Assembly (NCBI GenBank): GCA_958295665.1
Contig: OY282560.1
Span: 46,996,333 to 47,060,332 of the forward strand
Source: Tipula vernalis
Taxonomy: Eukaryota; Arthropoda; Insecta; Diptera; Tipulidae
Direction: 5' to 3'
Length of the DNA: 64,000 nt
The first letter of the stretch is position 1. The number at the start of each line of letters is the position of its first letter. Made by a program: the position numbers and the translations under genes. Below the pieces are notes generated by a model. The model was not told where the DNA came from and made no database searches. It worked only from the letters and a program-made list of their open reading frames with translations. Shown one piece after another: positions 22,950 through 32,015 of the stretch.

Positions 22950-25530
22950 AAAAAATATTACATTTAATTTTTTCTTCGTTTTGATAAATCTCGAACTAGA
23001 TCAAGCAATTCATCTAATTTTTTCTCCATTCTATCTTGTCTTTCTTCCATTAGTAATAATCGAAGTGAACAATTGCAGGCGGTTAAATTATTTGTCTCGC
23101 AAAATTGACATACTATTTCCGCTGGAGCGGAAGAATCTTGAAAGATATCTTCATTTTTGCCTAAACTCACAATTTCATCTGTAATGGAAACCTCTGGCTC
23201 TTCCTTGATTGTTTCCAAATCAAAATCCTGAGAAACCTTTGTTTCTTCGTTATTTGTGCCCTCAGTAATATTTGGAACACTTGCTACGTATATTGGGTGT
23301 GGGTTGCTCTAAAAATAAAAGGAATAAACAATAATGGCAAAATTTAGCAAAATCTGAATTCTAATATACTACTCTAAAATATATTGGTATATTTTGGGCT
23401 TTATATGTACATATATTACTGTATATCAGAGGGAAATGCATGCAAAATATATTCAGCTTAAATCACCAGAATTTACACGGTTTATACGATTGAATATTAG
23501 TAACCTTTTCAAGATGCTTTCCATGCATGTCAATAGTTAATATATTTTGACCATCCAATTTGGCAAAAATTGTCGCGATCCATTGCCGATTTATACCTAA
23601 AAAATGTTAAAAAATAATCAGAACCATTATTAAGAGACCTATAAAATAAAAATGTTTACCAAAAGTATCCATAAACATCGTTTTGCATACCCTAATATTT
23701 TCGTTTTCACAATCCTTTGATTTCGGCAAAAAATAGTGCTTATGCCCCATTCGCTTGTCATCTCTTACAATTGTTGTGGTTCTTGGTGTCGATTTGATTT
23801 TTTTGAGAAGATATTCTCTTTGTAGATTGGCGTTGCCAATTGCCCAAAATCGTTTAAACAATTCCTTTCTAAATTCGACTAAAATAATATGTTGGCATTT
23901 TAACCTGCACATGTGTCCACAGCCAGGACCCATTTTACGTGCTGGAACAATTTTTCCATGAATATTCTTGTGTTCTATTCCCATCCTAAAGGCAGTCCTT
24001 ATTTTTCTTGTGTTCGATTGCATTGCTCTAACTTCGTCATTAACCTTTCTACGATTTCTCCCACGCATATCAGGAGTTAACGTATTGTGATCATTCAATT
24101 TTGAAAAAATTGTTGCAATCCATTGTCGGGTTATACCTAAAAATGTTAGAAAACCATAAAAACCTTTATATAAAGGCCTATAAAATAAAAATTCTTACCA
24201 AATGTATCCATAAATGTTATTTTACAGACCCTTATATTTTCATTTTCATGATTTACTGATTTCGGTAAAAAATAGTGCTTATTTCCCACTCGCGGCCCTT
24301 TTGTGATTATTGTTGGGGATTTGATTTTTTTGAGCAGGTATTCTCTCTGGAGGTTAATGTTACCAATTGCCCAAAATCGTTTAAATAGCTCCTTCCTAAA
24401 TCCGATTGAAATATTTTGTTGGCATCTTAATCGGCAAGTGCGTTCACAGCCAGCACCCATTTTACGTTCTATACCAATTTTTTCGTAAATATTAGTCTCC
24501 TCTGTTCTGTGTTCCATCCCATCGGATGGTTCGGCTTCTTGTGCGGCATCGCTACTCGGAACGGATGAACTGTAATATAGGGACGAAATGCTAGATTCTG
24601 TAGATGAGTTCATTTCAGGAGCATACTCCGACCCACTGTCCATAAACTCTTTATTTGTAAGAAAAAACATTCGGTTAAATCATTAATTATAATTGATGTT
24701 TATTTCAAAATATTTACCTTGAAATTCTTCTATCTCCACCTTACAATAGTTTTCTATATTAACATTCATCATTTCAATAACACCTGTTGGTGTTGAATAC
24801 CATTTGTTTTAGTCAAAAAGTGTATATACAAAATATTTCAAATTCGATTAAATACAAAATAATGCGGTAGGTATTTATTATTATTATTTTTAAATTGTAC
24901 TAGGCACAACAATTTAATTTGAATTACAAATTAATATTAAATGTCATAGTAAAATTATTGCATTATTATTTACCCCGCCATTTGGAAGATTAATTGCACT
25001 GTATTTGATATATTTTTCTCCACAAAAGGACTGAATAAAGTTTTTTTTAGAAGAACTGTGATTTTTAAAAACTACCAGGATATCAAGGTGCAAAGCCCTA
25101 TTAAAATTTAAAAGTAATAAAAACTACAATTAAACTATGCTATTTTGAAGTGTCATAGTATTAATTGGACGTATATGATGATAACCAAACAGAATCACAA
25201 ATTTCGAGTTTGCGCGGTTTTGGTTTATAATTAGCGTATTGCTTTGGTTTTGCTGTTTTAGAAACGTCCAAAGTAACAGCAGCAAAATTTATTTGGCTGT
25301 ATTATGTGTTATACTAAACATTGGTATTGTTTTAGCTAAAACATATTTTATTTTATAAATGTATGTAATCGAAATGCAAAAATTTACTTCAATTAAACAA
25401 TACAACAAATAATTAATAAAATGATTAAGCAATACAACAAATTTGTTCACAAATGCGTTCTGACAGTTATACCTACCCAGCAAACAACGCGTACGGAAAG
25501 CGGTACATTTTGAACTTGGAAATTGCAAGA
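22950..25530 (-). repeat. segmental duplication, copy B
   Basis: Counterpart of the block at about 18360-20910. Homology runs from the 3' UTR through all five exons and introns to about 700 bp upstream of the start codon. Copy B has an extra insertion upstream (about 24790-24920) absent from copy A. Confidence 0.75.
22964..24772 (-). CDS. double Cys-domain protein with shared coiled-coil exon, paralogue B (472 aa, 5 exons)
   Basis: Minus-strand exons: 24772-24718, 24648-24199, 24136-23660, 23596-23505, 23308-22964. Exon 4 is exactly as long (92 nt) as in paralogue A, and all junctions keep frame. The protein starts MMNVNIENYC; paralogue A starts MMNVDIENC. Cys motifs lie at C86/C90/C94 and C241/C245/C249, each followed by the FRKELFKRFWAIGN, VCK and DMRG/DMHGK landmarks. 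A Ser-rich acidic linker (about residues 21-60) precedes domain 1. The final exon has IKEEPEV, a Cys cluster (CQFCETNNLTACNCS) and the coil EKKLDELLDLVRDLSKR. An ATTAAA-type signal lies about 35 nt downstream. Both paralogues look intact, arguing for retained function, probably nuclear. Confidence 0.82.
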
Positions 25531-25534
25531 CTTA

Positions 25535-26562
25535 ACTACAAACTTTTCACACCAGGCGCCTCGGCTTTGAGCTTCAAAAATAAAAATTGTTTATTTCATT
25601 TTTGAATTATCCAAATTAGTTTTATTTGATTGACAACGTTTAATTTTATAGAAACAAATTCAATTTGTTGAAAAATAATTTGTTTTTAAGTGATAATTTT
25701 AGAAAATCAAAATATATTGCAATGAAGTTATCTATAAAGCCAAGGCAATGCGTTCCACATTCGACTGCAACATTTTAAGTACTTTTCATACCAGGCGCCT
25801 CGCCTCGAAATATTTAGTTACCACAAATGCGAAGCTGAGACCCTTTCATACCGGTGGCGTTGGCTTTGAACATTCGGTTGCTATCAAATATTTTATTTAG
25901 GTCTATTTTACACGTGAATTATAGCAAGAACTGAGATATTCTAAATTTGTAACGTACATATGAGCTAGATTTTTTGGTAAGTATAAAATATTTGTGCAAA
26001 AAATGTGATTTGTAGGTTATGTTGAGAAAGCACTTCGCTTTGTACTACTTTAAAATCTCGCAGTCGAGTGTGGAACGCATTGCCTTGCTTTGTAGATAAC
26101 TTCATTGTAATATATTTTGTTTTTTTTCAAATTATCACTTAAAAATAAATTATTTTTCAACAAATTGAATTTATTACTATAAAATTAAACGGTATCAATC
26201 GAATAAAACTAATTTACATACTTAAACAACGAAATAAAAAATTTTTATTTACGAAGCTCAAAGCCGAGGCGCCTGGTATGAAAAGTACTTTAAAGTAGTA
26301 CAAAGCGAAGTGCTTTGTCAACATAACCTAAAAATCACATTTTTGGTATAATTCAATTATTATATTTACCAAAAAATCTAGCTCATATGTACATTACAAA
26401 TGCAGAATATCTCAATTCTTGCTATAATTTAAAGTGGATTTAAGTCAAATATTTGATAGCAACCGAATGTTCAAAGCCGACGCCACCGATATGAAAGGGT
26501 CTCAGCTTCGCATTTGTGGTATCTAAAAATTTTGAGGCGAGGCGTCTGGTATAAAAAGTTCT
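25535..26562. mobile_element. MITE family T, copy 3, split by copy 4
   Basis: The left part (25535-25777) and right part (26290-26562) together form one diverged family T element. Its left end is degraded (ACTACAAACTTTTCACACC) and its right end ends AAAAAGTTCT. The two parts meet at TTTTAAAGTAGTAC, a sequence that is contiguous in other copies, proving that copy 4 inserted later. A further partial terminus follows at 26565-26600. Confidence 0.8.
25778..26289. mobile_element. MITE family T, copy 4 (512 bp, nested)
   Basis: Perfect-looking TIRs AGTACTTTTCATACCAGGCG and its complement, flanked by TTA (25775-25777 and 26290-26292). It is inserted within copy 3 of its own family in opposite orientation. 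Confidence 0.88.
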
Positions 26563-26599
26563 TAGACATTTTGAGGCCTAGGCGTCTGGTAAGAAACGT

Positions 26600-27100
26600 A
26601 TGTTTTCGCTTGCGTTAAATTATCACCAAGTTTAGAGAGTAATTTTTCTTTTGTGACAAGTATATTGGTCGTGTTAATATTTTTTATCACTTTTACCATA
26701 AACTCACTCATTTAACACAAAAAAAAAAAACAATTTTTTTTGGTTGTAGGTGTCAAAATAAATACATATTTGACAATAAAATATTTGACTTTGTGGTGTG
26801 ATGTTTTTAATAATATTCGGGAAGGGGGTTGTTTATTATTTTATAAAAAATCGCGATAAATTGGTTTTGATGTTGCCCAAATAAAGATGCAGAAGTTTCA
26901 CGTCTACAGAAGTTTGACGTGTAAAATCACTTTTTTCATTTTGGTTGTTTTATGGGACAGGACATAAAATACACGAAGTGAAGTTAGGGTAATAAAAAAT
27001 ATCATGATATTTGTTATCACTTTTACTCGACTGAAGACTAGGATTATGTAACCCGGCTACTCCACCTGACATGAATTACAACATTACAATTACCATCACT
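26600..27100. other. intergenic, no recognised feature
   Basis: AT-rich, with an A-run near 26720; no gene or clear element. Confidence 0.4.
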
Positions 27101-27341
27101 GGGGGCATATTCTCGAATTTCACATCCATTTTCCACATGTGGACATCTGTCAAAGTTCACACAAAAACGTTCAAAAATTAAAACACATGCGGCATGGACA
27201 TTTTCCTATATGGGGAATTTTTTCCACATGCTTATACCCATTCGGAAATATTCCCTTGGTACCGAAAAAAATTAAATTTTTATGAATTTTGACAGTTGTC
27301 CACATGTGGAAAATGGATGTGGAATTCGAGAATAGGGCCCC
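27101..27341. mobile_element. TIR element (about 241 bp) with 45-bp inverted ends
   Basis: Left end GGGGGCATATTCTCGAATTT runs into CCATTTTCCACATGTGGACA. The right end is the complement with a few mismatches, ending AGAATAGGGCCCC. ACATGTGG repeats give internal dyads. Target duplication is unclear. Non-coding. Confidence 0.7.
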
Positions 27342-27647
27342 TGGTAACAAAAATATAACAAATGGCGTCGGATGAGGAAGACAAACAATAAATTTCACGG
27401 CATTTGCGTTTTGATATTTTAAAGAAATTATGTTTACGTATTTTAATGATTCTTTTTCCAATATCTTCGTGGTCACAAAAATTCTAGTGGATTTTAACAC
27501 CAAATTAGAGAAATTCCATCAAATTTGGTAGCCATGCTTTTTAATCCAGCCAAGAAACGTAAAATTTTGGTTTACAATCAAATTATGCCTTGTGTCTCTC
27601 CACTAGCAACTGTTCGAATTATAATGGTGTAACTCGATGTTAATTGA

Positions 27648-27772
27648 CGATTGGAGCATCACAGATTCCACCTAGTGGACATTTTTTAAACCGAGCTAGG
27701 TGATAATTTGACGTTCGAAATTGTTGTAAACAATTCAATTTTTGAACTGCAACACAATTTTTACTTACCAGT
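27648..27772 (+). repeat. dispersed repeat family R3, copy 3
   Basis: Matches the copies at 13.6 kb and 16.2 kb (GGAGCATCACAGATTCCACC, AATTTGACG, AACACAATTTTTACTTACCA). It stops abruptly at a GC-rich block (CCCGAGTCCCGGGGAACGGG, about 27777-27796), perhaps another element boundary. Confidence 0.55.
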
Positions 27773-28700
27773 GGCCCCGAGTCCCGGGGAACGGGGAATA
27801 TTATTTTTTTACAGCAGTTATTCCCAGATACATATTTCCAACTTTTTATTTCCCATTTTCCAAAAGTGGATTCTGTCAATCGGGGAATAAATATACAGGG
27901 GAAATAAATATAGTTACATCAAAATTATTATAATAACTCTTACTTATTACAATACTATCTTTAAAATTATTAGGTAATTTAACCCTGACAAACAATATTA
28001 ATATTATTAATTATTAAAATCAACTACATATAAACAAACATTTTCGTTAAAAATCTATTCCCCCATCAATTCTTTCATAAAATCGGTGTGGAAAAACAAA
28101 CGTCAAAACTGCTGCAATTGGGAATAATTTTTTCCCAGTAAAAAATCTTTCCCGAACACCAGAATACACTTTGGCGAAAAGGGAATAATACTGCAATAAA
28201 ATTTAAAATTTCTATTTCCCGGGAATTACCAGAATAGATTTTCCAGAATTATTTTTCTAAACCTACATTTATAGATCCTAATTAGGTATTCATTTTTTTT
28301 AAATTTATATTTATAGCTAATTAAAAAAAAAATTCACAAACGGCTAACCGACATTTCAAACCGTCAAACTCAACTTTTGACTCAATTGTTTCATTGCAAA
28401 GTGAATTATTAAACAATAATTCAAATCTATATGAACCACAATATTCCGCCTAAAACCACGTAATTTTATTAAAATTGATTTAATTTCATTCAAAATCATT
28501 CAAACGGATTTTAGCGTGACGGTCGGCAAAATATAAACTAACTTGACACAGTATAAAGTGATTTTGTACTGACTTTAGTAATTTGGTCAATCGAAAACGA
28601 CATAAAATATTGACAATATGATTGTTTTACAAATTTGTTTAATTATCCTAAATGTCGCTACAATCGTCCCCTAAATGTCATTTACTTCCAAGAAAAATTA
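27773..28700. other. intergenic upstream of ankyrin gene 2
   Basis: Contains several GGGAATA/TTCCC-rich inverted stretches (27777-28245) that may be a decayed foldback element. No coding potential was recognised. Confidence 0.35.
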
Positions 28701-28712
28701 TCGATAAAATTG

Positions 28713-28720
28713 TATAAAAG
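28713..28720 (+). promoter_or_regulatory. candidate TATA box of ankyrin gene 2
   Basis: TATAAAAG is a strong TATA match, giving a start near 28744 and a 5' leader of about 300 nt. A GGTGAGT donor-like site at 28864-28870 could begin a 5' UTR intron, but the acceptor is uncertain (for example the CACAG just before the ATG). Confidence 0.4.
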
Positions 28721-29052
28721 TTACGTCACAGTGACATCATCATACTGTTCGATTTCGCATATTTTCACAGATTTAGATTTATTTTGTTGATATTCCATTA
28801 TAATACACATATATACAATAAAAAAACATTACCAATTATTTTCAATTATTAAATACGACGGTCGGTGAGTCATTACCATTTTGATATTTGATATAAACCC
28901 AAAAAAATTTTAATCAATCTTCATTTGTAAAATTCTATTTCATTGTGCAATACATACCAACAAAATCAAGGGCCACATTAACCAGAGGTTATGTTAGTGT
29001 AAATAATAATAACGAATTAATATTAAATTAAATAACAAAAAAACACACAGTT

Positions 29053-31677
29053 ATGTCAGTTTTATATCGGGCGGGGTGTTTCCCTGAATTTCGCAATAAA
29101 TTACACGAGAGTGCGTTTCATGGTGACCTTGATAAAGTGCGTCTACTACTCGGCGAATTTTGCGTATACCAACGGAATTTGTACAATGAAACCGCATTAC
29201 TTCATGCAGTGAGTAATCGGAAAGTGGAGGTGTTTCACGAATTGTGGGAAATTTATATGAATGACATCAAATTTGTACGTGATCAAATTGGGAGCGGTGC
29301 AGAATTGAACCATCCAATTTTTATTGCCTACGGTGCAGCAAATATTGTTGAAATTGAAAATTTGTTTCAACAATATTCGAAACAAGATGGGGCGGGTGAA
29401 CATTTTTGGGAAATACTGGTACTGATGAAAAGTGATAATTTTACACACACGAAAGTGATAAAATTGGGTGTGAATAGTGAAAATTTTACGGCTGTGATGA
29501 AAATTATTGCGGTTTGCTTTGAAAATGGTGTTTTGGATTTGTATGCACGCAACAATTTGGGTGACTCGTTGATCGAAATCGCTGTTTGTAATGGACTAGT
29601 CGATATCGCATTGCAGGTAATGGATTATGGTGTTAGTGTGGATATGAACCGAATACAGTGGAGCGCCATAAAATATGGTCAACAAAGTGTAATTTGCGAG
29701 CTCGAAGGAAAATGTGAATTGGTACCGATCGATACGAAGCAGAGTGAAAATATTGACGAATTGATCAGAAATGGCAGCTGGGATGGCTTAATGTATCTCA
29801 TGGTTCGAACCGGTGTTACAGTCGATGAACTTATGTCCAATTCCGGTTTAACCTTATTCCATGCCGCAATTTTCAATTATCAACAGGATTTGGCCGAAAA
29901 ATGTTGGGATCTTAAACCGAATTATAAAACGGTCAGTTCGTACGGTTCGCTACCAGTCCATGATGCGATTGGACGAGGTTTTAAAAAGCTAGTAACCCGC
30001 ATGCTTAACGATGATACTGAATTAATTTTGGTTAGTGACCAATCCGGTCAAAATTGTTTGCATTTGATGGCGGCCGCTAATTGGATGGATGAGTTGCGAG
30101 ACATTTTCGAAAAAAATCCGGATACGAAAGCAAAATTTTTCCAAAATGCTGAGATGGGAGTCCAAGTCTTGAAAAATTTGATGGGATGGCGTTATGACAT
30201 TGCGGAATTTATTATCCGTGAAACCATCGACACCGTGTCGGAAGATACTTTCTACGCGATATTTAATGCGGTTGCCGGTAGCCGATTTACCGACACTTTG
30301 AAATTTTTATTGGGAATCAAAGATGTCGATCTGAGGAAATCATCTGAGTCACCAATTATCATCGCGTTTAAGGAGTTCCAAATTGAGAACGTTAAATTAT
30401 TGTTAGACCATGCAGGCGGCTATTTAAACGAAATTTTCGACGAGGATCATAATAATTTATTAAAATATGCGATATATTCGCAACCTGCGAGACCCCGATT
30501 CTTTTGCGGAACCGGACTAGATCCATACGATTTTCCCGAAATGCCCGATCTATTTGAATTCGTGGACGAGGAGAATCCATCAAACGTGGAAATGAATCAT
30601 ATTCTTGATGATTTACTTGCAAAAGGTGTAGATTACAACAACATTAACACAGCTGGAATGAATTTACTTCATATCGCGGCAAACGGTGCTAATCTATACG
30701 CAATCCGGAAATTTCTTGAGCTAGGAGTCAATCAAAATCACAAAGATAATTCTGGATTTTTACCAATCTACTATTCCAAAAATATTCCCAGTATTAAGCT
30801 ATTCAAGCCAACCACATACGAGGACATTCCAACCTATTTATTTGCCGAGCGTCCAAAACTTTTGGAATACGTTTTAGAGCATGGCGCTAATGTTTCGATG
30901 GAAAATGAGGAGAAACAAACCGCATTGCATTTTGTGCGACGACTTGATGCATGCCGTACATTATTAAAAAATAACGCAGACGTAAATCACGTCGATGCGA
31001 ATGGCGATACACCGATACATGCTGTATTTTCGAGACGGTCCTATAAAATTGGAATGCATATGCTTGCAACTGAGAGAGCAGATTTTACGATCCTGGACAA
31101 AAATGGAGATTCATACTTAAAATATTTCTTAATCCCTAAAGTGTATTCTAGCTTATATGAGTCGCCACAATTTTTGGATCTGATCAGGGTTCATTGTAAC
31201 GACATAGATGAATTTTTTATGCCATATTTGCATATGGCGCTGGAGAAGAATGAAACGCTAACGAAAATATTTTTAGCTCAACCAAATATTGATGTCGGTA
31301 TTCAAAATACCGAAACTGGAGATACATCTTTACATTGTGCTGCTTATTATAATAAAATCGATATGATAAAAGAATTTTTAGCACGCGGTCTGGATGTCAA
31401 TGTGCCAAATAAGGCGAATCAAACTCCGCTACATGTTGCTGTTAGGCAACGAAATTTTGAGACGGTTGACTTTTTGTTGGAGCATGGTGGAAACGTTGAT
31501 TTGGCTGATAACGATGGACTAACTCCGCTTCATGATGCCGCCCAAAATGATGAGAGTGGCGTTCAATTTTGTCGTCTATTGGAGAAAAGCTTAGATCCGA
31601 GTGTTTGCGATAAACATGAGAAAACTCCGTGTGATTTGTTGCCGGAACGGTTGAGAAGAATGTTTTATTTTGTGTAA
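29053..31677 (+). CDS. ankyrin-repeat protein 2 (874 aa, intronless)
   Basis: A single frame from ATG 29053 in the same agttATGTC context as ankyrin gene 1, its closest relative along the whole length. The N-terminal shared module is present: YMNDIKFV, PIFIAYG (88-94) and ILVLMKSDNF (121-130). Ankyrin repeats follow, with FHAAI-type turns near residue 270, and the clearest repeats are near the C-terminus (GDTSLHCAA, QTPLHVAV, LTPLHDAA). VHCNDIDEF precedes these. The end is PCDLLPERLRRMFYFV. It carries an insertion relative to gene 1 around residues 475-500 (rich in Pro and Phe). AATAAA lies at 31736. No signal peptide or transmembrane segment. A cytoplasmic or nuclear scaffold is inferred; substrate unknown. 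Confidence 0.9.
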   Translation: MSVLYRAGCFPEFRNKLHESAFHGDLDKVRLLLGEFCVYQRNLYNETALLHAVSNRKVEVFHELWEIYMNDIKFVRDQIGSGAELNHPIFIAYGAANIVEIENLFQQYSKQDGAGEHFWEILVLMKSDNFTHTKVIKLGVNSENFTAVMKIIAVCFENGVLDLYARNNLGDSLIEIAVCNGLVDIALQVMDYGVSVDMNRIQWSAIKYGQQSVICELEGKCELVPIDTKQSENIDELIRNGSWDGLMYLMVRTGVTVDELMSNSGLTLFHAAIFNYQQDLAEKCWDLKPNYKTVSSYGSLPVHDAIGRGFKKLVTRMLNDDTELILVSDQSGQNCLHLMAAANWMDELRDIFEKNPDTKAKFFQNAEMGVQVLKNLMGWRYDIAEFIIRETIDTVSEDTFYAIFNAVAGSRFTDTLKFLLGIKDVDLRKSSESPIIIAFKEFQIENVKLLLDHAGGYLNEIFDEDHNNLLKYAIYSQPARPRFFCGTGLDPYDFPEMPDLFEFVDEENPSNVEMNHILDDLLAKGVDYNNINTAGMNLLHIAANGANLYAIRKFLELGVNQNHKDNSGFLPIYYSKNIPSIKLFKPTTYEDIPTYLFAERPKLLEYVLEHGANVSMENEEKQTALHFVRRLDACRTLLKNNADVNHVDANGDTPIHAVFSRRSYKIGMHMLATERADFTILDKNGDSYLKYFLIPKVYSSLYESPQFLDLIRVHCNDIDEFFMPYLHMALEKNETLTKIFLAQPNIDVGIQNTETGDTSLHCAAYYNKIDMIKEFLARGLDVNVPNKANQTPLHVAVRQRNFETVDFLLEHGGNVDLADNDGLTPLHDAAQNDESGVQFCRLLEKSLDPSVCDKHEKTPCDLLPERLRRMFYFV

Positions 31678-31735
31678 TGTAGGGTACTTTCTTAAAGTTA
31701 ATATTTAATGCTGCGCTATTTATGTAGATTTTAAA

Positions 31736-31741
31736 AATAAA
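31736..31741 (+). terminator. polyadenylation signal AATAAA of ankyrin gene 2
   Basis: Located 59 nt past the stop codon. The next ankyrin gene starts only 275 nt further on. Confidence 0.5.
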
Positions 31742-31945
31742 GTAACTAAATTATTTAAATTTGATGAGTTTTTAATGCTGTCGAAGATTTCATTCCCCAA
31801 ATAAATTCCTATCTACGCTGTTTGTTTGTTTACTACGCTGTTACTAAATTTATCAAAAGTTTATACCATTGCTGATTGCTCATCCATTTGTAATTTGATA
31901 AACAAATCAAAACGAACAATTTCGCGAATTTCGTAAAGTTTCGCT

Positions 31946-31951
31946 TCAGTC
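31946..31951 (+). promoter_or_regulatory. candidate initiator of ankyrin gene 3
   Basis: TCAGTC, the same initiator-like hexamer as proposed for ankyrin gene 1, lies 70 nt before the start codon. No TATA box is evident about 30 bp upstream. Confidence 0.25.
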
Positions 31952-32015
31952 TTATTTTGATTTTGAGCTTGGTAGTTCATTTACTTGTATTTAGGCGCGC
32001 GATTCAAACGAAAAT

